Both the position numbers and the translations under genes were made by a program. From assembly GCA_002205965.3 (NCBI GenBank), contig NADL03000122.1:1-64000 (forward strand): DNA of 64,000 bases, given 5' to 3'. Under the pieces are notes generated by a model. That model was not told where the DNA came from. It made no database searches and was given only the letters and a program-made list of their open reading frames with translations. This DNA is from Kappaphycus alvarezii (Eukaryota; Rhodophyta; Florideophyceae; Gigartinales; Solieriaceae). Shown piece after piece: positions 1-11,269 of this stretch; position 1 is the first letter of the stretch, and every line of letters begins with the position of its first letter.

Positions 1-1152
1 ATGGTGAGTTATTGAATAAAAAGCGTGACAGATATAATTTAATCTAGATTATGCATAAAATCTGCGAAAGGATCCATTCGTCGTGTTGCACTTTAAATTT
101 AAGCCAAGGAGCCCCGAACCAAGAAATTTATCACAGAGAAACCTGAGAATGGGGTAAAAACCCTACACTTGTGAAGTTTGCGATCAATCTACTCCGATGA
201 TCGTAGGAAACGGTATTTACGACTAACGTGCAAACATGAGATATCATGACGTAATCAGACCATAGTTTTCACAGGTAAATCCACAAAGGTCATCGTATTT
301 ATGGTCAGTATCCCATCAAGCCTTAAAAATTTGACTTTTTTTCAAGGAGAAACGGTCAATTTGTTTTTCTCAACTCCACTATCACGATGACCATACGCCG
401 GTAGAAAAATATTACGTCAAAAGGAATTGTTAAGTGCAAAATTTTACAGCATTGAAAGCTTAAACTTGCTCGATTCTATATTGTTTAATAAGAGCCCATA
501 CAAATCTCGAATTGTTGGGTATCCTGACATTTTTAAGAGTTATTATATATATAAAAAGCGAAAAAAGTCTCTACTTGATAAAAGTGCCTGTTTCTCGAGT
601 AGCGCAGCTACCAAACAGCAAGAAACTACCCGAAGATGCTGCTGCCCATTCTTGAGTACGATGAGACCTTCGCTTACCTAGAATATACCACTAACTAATT
701 CATGTGAGTGCTCCGACATCATATAGTTCTTCCCGCTGCTGGGCGATAAAACATAACGCCGGGATGGGCTACTTATAGCATAACCGCACTCTTACTGTTT
801 ATTTTCGGCTTTTATTTCCCCCCCATTTCATGATCATGGTAAGGTTAAATATTTACATATAGAGGCAGTTGAATTATTTGTTCCATGCTTCAGCTCTTTA
901 ATAATGTCATTCATCTACAGTCAAGTCAACCCGAATGGTAACACACCTTCACAGGAACATCGAGGATTCTGTGATGGATCTTCTATTTTGGCGGTTATTA
1001 GGCTCTATTCGGATTTTATCTTTATTTAAATCCTATTTTAGACCAATTTCTGCATCATTGAGACACACCCATTTAAATTGGAGAAGCGAGGTCGTAACTC
1101 CAATAATTCTATTAACGTACAAAATATTTGAAATATTCTGATTAAACAATCA

Positions 1153-1341
1153 TTACCGCTTGCTTTGGAAATGAAACCCATTTTTCAACCTACCACCGAC
1201 CCAACTCGTGGTCATTTTGCCTGCGTTACGATTTAATGCCAACAATTCCACTTCATTGATTTTATTCCGTCCTTCCAATGTTTCCTTTACCTCTACGAAA
1301 CACCCTATGTGCTTTACAACAGTTTTTTTCGAAATAACCAA
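1153..1341 (-). pseudogene. Left-arm gene segment, 62 codons (U1 diverged part)
   Basis: Residues CFVEVKETLEGRNKINEVEL and LALNRNAGKMTTSWVGGR. U4 keeps TLEG, LNRNA and a similar spacing at about 43,330-43,520, with stops. In U2 and U3 the frame is broken. Confidence 0.33.
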
Positions 1342-2290
1342 TGAGAAAGAAGCACAAAAGTCCCGCTAACTTTGTGTCTTCAGATTCTCCGAGTAAGTTA
1401 ATTGGTGCATTGTATGATTCAAGTTTTTACTGACAGAACAGAAAAGAAGTTTTAGCAGTTGCAAAGAGATTCTATATACAAGGATCCCGTAGGACCGAAA
1501 AATTCGTCACCTTCCTAATTTGGAAAGAAGAACGCCTTTTTTGAAACTCGTTGCAGGTCTCGTTTTACACTTAATCCAGAATCTACTGTTCTGAGACTAT
1601 GGCACCAAAGGAAAGGCCCAACCAACAACTTATATGACCTTATACTAGATAAAATTGGATAAATGTAAAAGGAAGAATAATCCCCCCTTTCCTGAATACT
1701 TGAAAGCCGCATGATAATGACTTGCGGTATTTAATTTCATTTACGAAAGTATTTCTAATTCGCTATGAATTGGTTTTCTACCACTACCCACCAAGGTCAA
1801 CAAGTCATGTTTGAGACTAGCGGCGCTTACTCCTTTCATTACGATTACACCTTTTAACTGTTTCGTGCGGCAGAAAAAATAGAAATCCTTCTGTATGTAT
1901 GTATTAGGTTCACAGGAAAATTGAGTAATGGTAAATTTGGACTGTGAATGCTTATTTTAACAGATAAACGGAGCGCATGGCGAAGAAAAGTAGAAATGCA
2001 AATTGAACGGTCGAGTTAAGGCGCAAGTACATGTTTATGTGGTCAAAAAATTTCACATTTCCTATAGCCCAATTTCGATCCTCGTAATTAGAATTTTTGA
2101 TGTGGAGGGCCCGAAAGACTAATCAGTTAACGTAAATCATCCTGTTATATGTTCAGGAGGTGCCGAAGCACTGTATGGTGTATGTGGCAGCCAGCTCTCA
2201 AGACTTTTTCCATGTCGGCGAGATATGAAAAATGCTTTGAACTACAGAACCACTGAGCTTTGCTTGAAATATCTATTTTAGCCTTGTCAT

Positions 2291-2494
2291 TTAGGATGTA
2301 CTAGTTCTACGGTAGAAAAAGGACACGTGAAATATTTTCATCTGCGATAAATGCCTATTAGCACCATACCAAGGCACGTGATACAGTACTTCCGATTTAT
2401 TTGCTGTGACACCAAACTGGAAAGGGTTGGTGGTAGTCGGATTGTAATGTTCATCAAGAAAAGAATTGTACCGTGGGGAAATATCAGCTAACAA
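2291..2494 (-). pseudogene. Left-arm gene segment, 67 codons (U1)
   Basis: Residues include YNPTTTNPFQFGVTANKSEV and HVPWYGANRHLSQM, ending FFYRRTSTS. The U4 homologue (about 44,500-44,700) keeps ANKSEVL and VPWYGANRH but has an in-frame stop where this copy has Glu. It follows the 2,570 segment on the minus strand, about 80 bp downstream. Confidence 0.4.
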
Positions 2495-2569
2495 CCGAGA
2501 CTATGTTTGATTACTTTTATTCCTTGCTACAGAAAGCGGTCCTTTCTGTGCGTGATTAAATAAGGATTG

Positions 2570-2776
2570 TTAGCGAAACTTGGCCCTTACTGGCTCAAAA
2601 AAGGAGTAAGGGATGGAAAAATGATTAAAAGAATAAAGTAGATACAGAGCTTGTAAGGAGGGACGCATGTAAAGACGCGAAAGTGGTGAAAAGGGCGATT
2701 TATGCAGCAGACTACCTCCATCGTTTCCAACCATTGTTATTCCTATACCTCCAGCCGCAATTCTCTTTCCTTTCAC
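2570..2776 (-). pseudogene. Left-arm gene segment with VKGKRIAAGGIG motif (U1)
   Basis: The open minus frame contains HVKGKRIAAGGIGITMVG, then a stretch ending LLHKSPFSPL. The same motif survives in U4 (VHVKGKRIAAGGIGLTVVG at about 44,960), the best-kept protein motif between the diverged copies. It suggests a beta-strand-rich domain, but I cannot assign a family. Confidence 0.4.
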
Positions 2777-3734
2777 GTGAACTCCTAAAGTTACACTGCC
2801 CGGAGTAAAATCAACTCAGTACAGCCAGGCCGAATTTCGGGGATTTTTGTTGTCGCCACTGACTCTGTAATCGGAAAGCAAAGAAAAGGACACGAAAATA
2901 AGACATACAACAGGAAACATAGTTAGGATTTGAAAATGGCGGAATACCCAAGGAAAATTACATGGATGAAGAGGCATATGATTTAGTTAAGTAGGTGATG
3001 AGTACAGGGAAAGCGGAAGTTGAAAATACTAAGAGCCGCGAAATAGCCCCACCTGTGGAGAAGAGGTGGGAGGGAGAGCAAGCCGGATACTATAGACTTC
3101 CCTGGTCTCCTCTTCAGTAATGGAAGCTTTCACACGGGTATCTAGGAAATTGGCTAGAGCATACCCCGTTGGTTCTTGGAGCAGCCTCTTGGCTCGGGCA
3201 ACGAGAAGAAATCATTGCAAAGAAAAGTAAAGATAAAATAATATTTGATGACAGAATGTACGCGAACCTCTTGCCTCAATTCCAACCGCCGAAACGTCTT
3301 AAAACAGTTACCGGACGCATCTACCCAACAGCTATGATAAAATCAGCAAAAGCACAGAAATGGTATACAGAGGAGGAGGGGGTACAAATCTACTGTTAAA
3401 GGTTGGTAGACTTCTGAGTGCCAGTTGGAGACCAGTCCAAGGACTGTGGTTGGCTTGAAGCACTTCAAACTATCCATTTGTCAAAAACCCGTTGTGAACC
3501 TTAGAGTTGGACGAATAGTCTCAACTTCGATTTCAGCGCGTGCGTGTGTTTAAGCTCGGAAATAGATCTTTGCTCTCCATTGAAAATCGGGAAAAACCAA
3601 ATGAACCCAGATGAACAGTTCGCTACGCGGGTTTCGTATTTAAATAAGCAAATACCTTTTATTTAGTTTAAAATTCCCCTTGATTAGTCCTTGACTCAAG
3701 GTTCTTGAGTAACTGGGAAGATACAGTAAGATTT

Positions 3735-4135
3735 ATTCGGACCCCTATGCAAAAGGAAACCAACTACTCTTTCCAATCTTTATATTGATGTTACATCAGT
3801 GTATCCTGGAAGTACCCCTATTTGCGCCACCACGACGGTGCAGTACAACTGACTCGCTGTTTAGAATTTGGCGCAAAAACTTATTACCTGTAACCACATT
3901 TTTCAAAAGCGCTGTGGTGCAGGTCTGCAAAATTTGCCTCAAAACATTTTCTCACCCCTTCGCAATTTCTCAGACAAAAAGTCAAAGTCTTTCTATGAAT
4001 TTTGAAATTATGAAACACTGAAAAGGTTAAAGTGACTTTCACACCTCTTTTCATTGTTTTACATGATAACATTATTCTGCAAATCTTTTCAAAGAAGGTA
4101 CCGTAAAATGGTGGAACAAAGTACAGAAAAATATA
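3735..4135. other. About 400 bp present in U1-U3, absent from U4
   Basis: U4 passes from GATATAGTAAAAG to ACCTTTGTAGACAG, while U1 has about 400 extra bases between the matching points (also at about 17,418-17,825 and 31,150-31,553). I see no terminal repeats or clear target duplication. It is either a small insertion in the U1-U3 ancestor or a deletion in U4. Confidence 0.55.
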
Positions 4136-4780
4136 TAGACATTAATAAGCGACGAAAATTGATTGTCTCCGCGTCTTTTTTCCATTACAAAGGAGAAATA
4201 TTGCAAATAGACCTTGGGGTGATTTATTCGCCTATGCTATCATAAAATTTTCAGAGCATTGTTCTATGCCTTTTTCTGTGCTCCATCTGCTATCATTGGA
4301 ATTTCCTTTTCTGTACACTCGCTGCCAATAGGGGCTACCATGAATTCGCCCTGTCATCAGATGCTCAGATGAATCTTTATCTTACTCCGTTTCCTTTTCT
4401 TCTTCGTTCTTTTCGGAACCAGTGGCTTCAGGCCGAAAAAAGGGCACCCATCTCTGCAATACTATTTACTATCTTCCGTTCTTATGTATCTTAGTTGGAA
4501 GACTTGATCACTGATCAACACGCACAACCCCCATCTCTTTAATATCCGCAATGGAGCAGGCAGAGGATACCGCTTTAGGGAGCAGGGTGGGTACAGAATT
4601 TATGATTTCTCAGAACTGAAGTACACAAAACTTAATATCCCGCGTTCGACGGCTTTGCACTCGCAAATGCAATTACAGTATAGGCTCTTAAATTATGCAA
4701 ATTTTGTACGCTTTACAGCGCCACCATCTCTGTGGTCAGACTACTGTTTAAGATCCACTCCCTTTTGATGTCGCTCAGCA

Positions 4781-5159
4781 CTACCTCTTTCTGAACGTAT
4801 CAATTGGATCGGCACAGAACGAAGAATTATCGCAAAACGTCGTTATGTTCTCCATCCAACGTTCCACATATTCGGTTCCGACAAATTCGATCTTGTTAGG
4901 TTCCATCTGTTGCTCCCTAGCTACCGTTACACGAATATCCATCAATGATTGTAGCAAGTGACATTGTTCTGTTCCCTCAGGCTCCGGATCGTGGTCGCAG
5001 ACAGACAAACCGTCACTCAGAAAATGGGTGACCAAATTCACACATCCGTCTTCGATTACTAGAAAACTTTTCCTTAATACACTGCACAACGTCATCCATC
5101 TTTGGCAACTTCGCCACTGTCACAATCTTTGTCTCGACGAATTCAAGTACTGCTGGCGG
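4781..5159 (-). pseudogene. Left-arm gene segment, frameshifted (U1)
   Basis: Same segment as at 18,486, but U1 lacks two bases (AT) present in U2 and U3 near 5,022, so the upstream third is out of frame with the rest. Confidence 0.45.
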
Positions 5160-5292
5160 CTAGTTCCCCACATCGCCTGAGGAACACCAAAAACGGTGAC
5201 TTGTAGAGGAAAATTGCATTGCATCAATTTAGTGTCAATGATACAAAAATTTGTAGGCAGGTTAGCGTTTAGCGGTGCAGTTATGTCAAATG

Positions 5293-5484
5293 TCAACATC
5301 TATTGCTGAAACTATTCATTGGAACGTGTCCTGATGGAGCTTTCCAGGAGTCTAAATCTGATATTATATGACACTGTGTGGTCAACGACTCCGTTAACAT
5401 CAATAATTTTGGGTCGCTTCCGTATTGCGCCTGAGTCTCTGCTGTAACAAACTCAAATGAATGCATGCGAGGCCCCAAATGCAA
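5293..5484 (-). pseudogene. Left-arm gene segment, U1 copy of the 47,273 frame
   Basis: 63 codons open, residues FEFVTAETQAQYGSDPKLL followed by a Leu/Thr-rich stretch. In U2 and U3 small indels close the frame sooner. It is the most upstream recognisable piece of the dead gene before the GC block interrupts. Confidence 0.3.
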
Positions 5485-6323
5485 GTCGGTGCCTGACGGT
5501 GCTTGTAAATTTGTTTGTTGGGAACAGTCACCTTTGTCTGCGCAGTCCCTGCCTCCAGTCTGCCCTGCATCAGAACTTGTACTGAGAGCTGCGGTATTTG
5601 CGCGCGGATATCGTTTTGACTCAGCTGTTATGGAGGGTTTAGGGCTGTTACGTAATAGCTAGTAGCATAGCGTCCGAGGAGTGGGGCGATTTTTGGGTAC
5701 AATTTCTGGGAGTACATTGGGCGTGCGAGTTAGCGGAGTACAAAGTTGGAGTCTGGTTGATGAGAGAAGCGATCAGTTGGTGGTTTTTTCAGAGCAGGTG
5801 AGGGATGGGAATGAGCAGAGGGTGCTCGTGTGGAGAGCGTGGGAAATGAGATAGGACGGTTGCAACGATGGTAAAGAGAAGTGGATGGATAATTTGCAAG
5901 AGCTTTTGCTGCTACCATGGGGAGAAGTCGAAATCTAGAGGGTTCGCTGTGAGCACCGGATCGATGTGATTGGTGATTGGACAGAGAAAGTGTTCGATAC
6001 AAAGCGAAGGAATGGAGCAGTGGATTGTGTGCTTGTGCGCGAAAACAGTGGAGGTGATAGCGTAGAGGGGAGAAATTGGGGTGTTTAATGATTAAAATAG
6101 ATTAGCCTAGAGTGAAGAGCCGGACGGGTGAGAAATAGGAGTTGAAATTTGTTGGAAGTTGATTCGTTTCCGTCCGATATTTCCTAGTCCGGGTTTTGAA
6201 ATTGCTGGCGCAAACGTGGCCAGCTGGGCTTCCCTCATTGGCTTTTCATTTTTCATTTTTCAATGTTTTTAAGTTTCAAAAAGTTGTAGAAAGCCCCGAC
6301 CTGCGCCCCCTGGCAATTGATGT

Positions 6324-6737
6324 TTATGGCCAGATCGACACCTCCGGCCTCCAGCTCCTCCAGGATACTGTATCATATCGCAAATTGTACTGCCGCGAGG
6401 CGGGGAAATCTGCCGCCACAGAGTTCCGCGCTCCGAACAAAGCTGTCAGCTTTCGTGCAACGGTATGCAGTACTGTACTGCCGTTACGATCAACCAGCGC
6501 AAATTCAGCGCTTTTGAGCCCCACTACGTCCAGTAGGGGCCGTAAGGTCCCTTCATACTGTATTTGAATAAAAATGTCACCTCTTCCCCTCGACTCAGAA
6601 CCAGAGCAATAACAGTCTCTCTGCGCTCTTAACGGCGACAGTGATACCCCACAGCAACCGTATCCCTCACGCCTCAGCCGCCCACCACCGCTCTGCCCTC
6701 CGACGTAAGGCCATTGCCGCCCCCACCTGTGTCCCAC
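6324..6737 (-). CDS. Uncharacterised minus-strand open frame, 137 codons (U1)
   Basis: Open on the minus strand with no ATG at its start, so it would need an upstream exon or a non-ATG start. The first half is Gly/Arg-rich. The second half (about residues 50-110) reads like a folded protein and includes LVDRNGSTVLHTVARKL, vaguely like the start of an ankyrin repeat. This part has balanced base composition, unlike the rest of the block. The plus strand of the same stretch (6,196-6,567) is also open, so the strand is uncertain. Confidence 0.22.
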   Translation of the reverse strand: MGHRWGRQWPYVGGQSGGGRLRREGYGCCGVSLSPLRAQRDCYCSGSESRGRGDIFIQIQYEGTLRPLLDVVGLKSAEFALVDRNGSTVLHTVARKLTALFGARNSVAADFPASRQYNLRYDTVSWRSWRPEVSIWP

Positions 6738-7106
6738 ACGTCAGTCGACGCCCCCGCCGCCTCACCCCACTCGCGACACCACCCACTACCTCCAATTTCG
6801 CGCCTCGCCGCACATACCACTCCACACTTACGCCAGCGCCCTCCAGACCACAAGAGCTCCGCACCTACCGTAACCACCCAAACGCGAACCCGTCCCGGTT
6901 CCGTCTCCACACGTCCCACTATCCGCCCAACTCGTTCCCGTAATGCGCATTACTCCCTCTCCCCTCTTCCTCTCTTTCCCTGGTGTCCTCGACGGCGGCG
7001 CCCTGCGTCCTGTTCGTCAGATGACACCGCCGTCTGTCGCTCGTCCCGACGGTATATGACGTCGACGACTTTGCTTCTTCCCCGCCAGCACGGTTCTCGA
7101 ATATGA

Positions 7107-7132
7107 GAACGCCAGCCGTGAGGCTGGCGTTC
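7107..7132. other. Perfect 11 bp hairpin in GC block (U1)
   Basis: GAACGCCAGCC is followed after the 4-base loop GTGA by its exact reverse complement GGCTGGCGTTC. A stem this GC-rich would fold stably in RNA or single-stranded DNA. Nothing shows it acts as a terminator; no T-run follows. Confidence 0.8.
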
Positions 7133-7308
7133 CACCCCTATACGCCCTGTTCAATCTTCACAAGCGAGTCGCACCCCGCAGCGTACTGTTGTCGAGCATC
7201 GCTCTGCTGTTGCGGTTGCTTCGCTCACGGCTTCCACTCGGCATCGGGTCCATCTCTTTCTATGCCCGTTCCGTTATGACTGTGCATGCTCACGGCACGG
7301 ACTAGCTT

Positions 7309-10294
7309 GTGGTCTGGGTTGACGCGGAAACCTATTCAGCACGTCTTCGCACCAGGAGGTGCTTTCTGCTCTCCCTGCCCTGTTGGCTTCCCGCTCCCGG
7401 TGCATTTGCTGCAATGGTGAATGGCTGGTGCCCCTCTTGCCTTGCCCTCTCGTTTACCCATACCACGTCACCCATGAGTGAAGCAGTGTCGAAACAAGGT
7501 AAGCCAGTGAGAAAAGCACTCTCGTCGCTGGTCTTCTGCCTGCCTATCCAGCTTGCGTCCGCCGAGAGCAATATCCTGATGAGCCGTAAGTTGATGGATG
7601 ACAGCACACTGATGGATTGCATTTCAGAAGTGGCAAAGGAGCTCCACACCTTGCAGGCGCTGCGTACCCAAATCCAACTCTTGACAAACTCCCAACACCC
7701 GCGCCGCGTGTTGCCACAGTATGTGCCCGAATCGCCTCACCGCGCTCACGAAAACCTTGCCAGCCAAGCAGGTGACCGAGGCTGCCATGACAATTCTTGG
7801 CGCCCCTCCAGGACCTATCCCCTTTACGGAAAACCAGCCCAACGTTTGCATTGACAAATTCCAGGCGACCATGGGCACTCCTCAATACGGTTTCGGGATA
7901 CTGCTCTTGGAGGACACTCGTCGCCGCCCATACACGATTCCCTCTACAGCGTGTTCTATTCTCTGCATGCCGCATCCACCACGTTTTCCGCCTCGTGTCC
8001 CTGGACGTATTCCTCTCCTCTGCAACTTGCTTCGACCGCTTCGATGGCTGCATCCGCACGAAAGAATGATGCTCCTCACGCCCCGTCCGCACAAGTGCTC
8101 CCTTCGCTGCGCCTGCTTGGCCATCGGTCCGACACGCTTGCCCCTTTGGTGCACTCTTCATCTGCCGAAAGCCTTGTCGATAGCGCTGCCCACCCCTCAG
8201 TCCCTGGCTACCGCGCCTAAACCCGCGATTTCATTCACGGCATTGTTCACAGACTCAACCACATCACATGTTGTTCACCAGGCACGTGCTAGAATCGGCT
8301 GGTCCCCCAGCTGTCACGTTTCCCATGACCTACATTTTCCCACTCCATCACCCTTCACTCTCCAAATCAAGCACCCTGAGCAACCTGTTATCCTCGATCG
8401 GCGTAGTCTAGCGATAGCTGTCGCTAGACTACACCGGCCGTGTGAGGTCGTCCCGCCTGACTCTGCCTCCCTTTCACACGCTCTAGTACACAGATCTGCC
8501 CCCCTAGTCTCGGAAAATAGCCGTCCTACATCTCTAATCAGCAAAGCAACCCCAATTATCCCCGCCTATTGCGTAGTGAAGCCAACTCTGCTTCCAAGAA
8601 TTTTTGTGGGCAGGTGCACTGACATGGGACAGGACGGCGCGTGAGGATGTTTTTGTGCTGCTTGGCAACATTAACTTCCAACCGATCTACGACACGTTCC
8701 GTCAGCTTGACGCCGCAAACCCCCAATTTCATCTCACCTCGCTGGTCCAGTAATATGCTCATCGCTGCGGTCCCCTCCAATTGGCTCCTCCCGTCGAGCA
8801 TCTACCTTCGCCCATCCAAACACCATCGCCCCCGCTTCTAATCCCAGGGACCTCTCTCTTTCACGATTCCTCCCTACTGTCTCCCAAATATTCTCCCCTT
8901 CACAGCATGCGACACACTTCACCCAGCCCCACTCAGACGGCACACCCAGCTTACCGTGCACTCTTAAACTTCAAGTTTGCTCCACTCCCCTGTTTCCACA
9001 GCCTAACCTTCACCATGTGTACTTCCCTCCACGATACTGTACTCTTACCCGCTCACGTCCTCCATTGCGTGTGTGTCCATTCCGTGATGGAAAACTACGT
9101 CCATACTTTGACGCTAGGTCTAGCCTCGCCGATCCGTCTCGATCTCAATTCCCCGCGGCCCGCCTTGTCCGAGCTAGCCAACCACCCTCTGCCCATACAC
9201 TTGTACCCTTCTCACATACACTTCCAGTATTTTAACCCTTCCGATAAACCCGAAACCCTTCCTGCATACTTGGCGCCAACTTCCGTTGCTCCCCTCGCCT
9301 CTTCCTGTGCTTGTCTCTTCACCTTCAATTGTTTCGCGCTATCCTACATTCTACCCCTACGCCTGTATTTCACGCCGCCCCCTAACCTTTCAACCTTCCG
9401 ACGAACCCAATCTCTCTCCTGTGCCATTCTCTTGAAACACTTCTGCTCCGCTCCCCTCCTCCAGTGCCCCTCTCTGCATTCCATCCCGGAGCCTCCGCGC
9501 AACTTGGCGTCGCCGTTCCATCCCATTCTCAATACCGACCTTCCCATCTGGTCAGAGCGATTCCACCCCTGGCAAGACAGCTGTACCACACACATTCCCT
9601 CGCAGTCCCTCAGCCCTCCCCGGCTTCTCTTCCCCGACCTCAAACTATTCACCTACCGAGAACAGGCCAAATATTATCGCACGCCGTCGAGCAACAGAAA
9701 AAAAGGTTGCCTTACCATCACGCGAACTGCTGCCTCCGCTGTCCAACACTGCTTCACAATACACCAAGCCGCAGCCTGACATGTCAGATCTATAATCCCC
9801 ATACACCTCTGTATGGTTCATACATACACAACAACCTTTGCTCCGCTCTACTCCATCTACTACTCTCGCTCAACCCCGCCCTCCCTCTTCCCACCCTGAA
9901 CACACATAGATTCTCTTCTACATTGATTTGGAGGTCCTACTCGTTTCTCCTTCACGTACTGCGTTACTGCCGCACTTCCAACAGCACGTCCTATTGCAGC
10001 ACGACTTGCTCCCGCATTATGAAGCCCGGCGAAGCCCCGTATGATGTCACCCAGCCCCGTTCAACAATTGCCGCACCTCTCTACACTGTAACATCCATTC
10101 ATACTGCCCCGGCAGGGTCAACTTTCCTACACACTCCTTACCGACTCTTCATCGTATTGTGGATCAAATCGTATGACGGTGTCCATTCGCATTTTCGTAG
10201 CGGCCCTGATGGTCAGCCCTCTATCAGCGTCCTACTTCTGTCCTGGGACATGGTGCTACAAAATCACATAAATAGCCCCCAGTCTCCCGTGTAA
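7309..10294 (+). other. Overlapping long open frames in pyrimidine-rich DNA (U1)
   Basis: Long open frames occur in all plus frames: 7,721-8,644 (307 codons), 8,781-9,779 (332) and 9,464-10,294 (276), overlapping one another. The plus strand is rich in C and T, and stop codons all need purines, so long stop-free runs are expected without coding. The predicted proteins are Pro/Ser/Leu/His-rich with no domain I recognise. One stretch (7,560-7,720, residues like LMDDSTLMDCISEVAKEL) looks more protein-like, but it is short. I do not call genes here. Confidence 0.5.
8403..8432. other. Perfect 12 bp inverted repeat (U1)
   Basis: Arms GTAGTCTAGCGA and TCGCTAGACTAC are exact reverse complements separated by TAGCTG. 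It interrupts a pyrimidine-rich stretch. It could be a protein-binding palindrome or a cruciform; function unknown. Confidence 0.8.
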
Positions 10295-10396
10295 TCGCTC
10301 ATGAGGAATATCCAGCACCCTCCTATGTTCCCACCTGCCCATCTGCAAACTGAATAGCCCAAGCTTCTACTCTTGCTACAATCGCTATACTTCTCC

Positions 10397-11020
10397 ATGA
10401 GTTCACGTCTGTCTGCAAAGAACTCCCGCTATTCCCGCGCACCTACCTCGACTGGGGCCCCTACATATGATGCTTCCGTGCCTCCGCCTATTCCCTTCAG
10501 CAGCCACCTCCCGGTCGAAACTTCGAATGGCTCTCACCCTCAAACCGGCCAAAGTCATTGCTCCCTTGGTCGGCCAAGTCGCTCTTCTCAATGCCCTCCG
10601 TGTCCGCCATGTCGTCCTCGTCCTTCTCGACACAATTCTGCTTCCAGCCTCTCCTCCTACCAACATGTGAAAGAGCCATCTCAGACCATTTCCTCAAATC
10701 GAGGCTCTGAAAAATACAATTTGGGATCAAGTTCAAGTGGAGGTTCTGATTACGGGTCTCGCTGTGGATCAAGAAAGTCTAAATCCTCCTCAAATACGTC
10801 TCATCGTCCTCAGTCGGAACCAAGAAGTCGCCGCAGGAAGTCAGGGACCGAGAGAAAGCTGGGAGCCGCATCGACGGACCGGGGGTACAGCGGGCTGCTT
10901 CTACACGCAATTGTCCACCATGTCCTCCATGTTCACCCGGGTGGACACGAAATTACTAAGACGTCCGGGATGTGTCTGTTGGCAGCAACAGAATTGACAC
11001 CGCCAAGAAAATTTCAATGA
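10397..11020 (+). pseudogene. Ser/Arg-rich frame, frameshifted in U1
   Basis: Same frame as at 24,150, but U1 has five G's where U2 and U3 have six (just after the codons for AASTDR, near 10,880). The frame therefore loses the second Cys-Pro cluster and reads into an unrelated tail that ends at 11,020. A one-base homopolymer difference can be a true mutation or a sequencing error. Confidence 0.4.
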
Positions 11021-11041
11021 CAGCAATCCGTATCCGGTCAA

Positions 11042-11269
11042 TCAGGAAGAGCGATTTTTATGTGCTCCGGTCGATAGCAGTTGTTCATTTTCTGAAATTT
11101 CGTGGAGTAGGAAATCAGAACCTAGTTTTACAGGGGCATCTTTACTCTTTTTGTTAGCAGCAGCTACCATATTAAATCGCATATCAGCCAGATGTGCTTG
11201 TTGCTCCGAGCAAAGGAGGTATTGACGTAAAAGGGTCGTTTCTTGGGCAAGTAAGTATCCATTTACAGT
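11042..11269 (-). pseudogene. Minus-strand open segment bordering the GC block (U1)
   Basis: 75 codons open, residues LLAQETTLLRQYLLCSEQQA, then LADMRFNMVAAANKKSKDAP, ending in GAHKNRSS. Strongly amphipathic and protein-like. It ends within a few bases of the GC block edge. The left-arm remnant resumes on the same strand beyond the block, so the block may have split one gene. Confidence 0.38.

Larger units (their letters stand above)
5661..11040. repeat. GC-rich block of U1
   Basis: About 5.4 kb of visibly GC- and CpG-rich DNA embedded in AT-rich DNA. The left edge is where homology to U4 stops (AGTAGCATAGCGTCCGAGGA). The right edge is set by the return of AT-rich sequence with a minus-strand open frame starting just beyond 11,040. 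The plus strand is purine-rich at about 5,700-6,150 and pyrimidine-rich from about 6,300 to 10,900. I see no long terminal repeats, no terminal inverted repeats and no convincing target-site duplication. It could be a mobile insertion or a displaced piece of another chromosome region. Confidence 0.85.

Noticed and set aside
3169..3399. 77-codon plus-strand frame starting at residues LGAASWLGQREEI
   Set aside because: The opposite strand in U2 is open for longer, agrees with neighbouring minus-strand segments and is partly kept in U4, so the plus frame is probably its shadow.
6196..6567. 123-codon plus-strand frame at the skew switch
   Set aside because: Broken in U2 and U3 by one extra C, while the overlapping minus frame is intact in all three units. 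Kept only as an alternative reading of 6,324-6,737.
8781..9779. 332-codon plus-strand open frame in the GC block (and the 307- and 276-codon neighbours)
   Set aside because: The strand is pyrimidine-rich, so stops are rare in every frame. The frames overlap each other, change between copies through single-base indels, and give Pro/Ser/His-rich peptides without domains.
5661..11040. Nuclear copy of mitochondrial DNA, suggested by strong strand skew
   Set aside because: The block is GC- and CpG-rich, has no recognisable respiratory-chain or tRNA gene, and its skew reverses inside the block.
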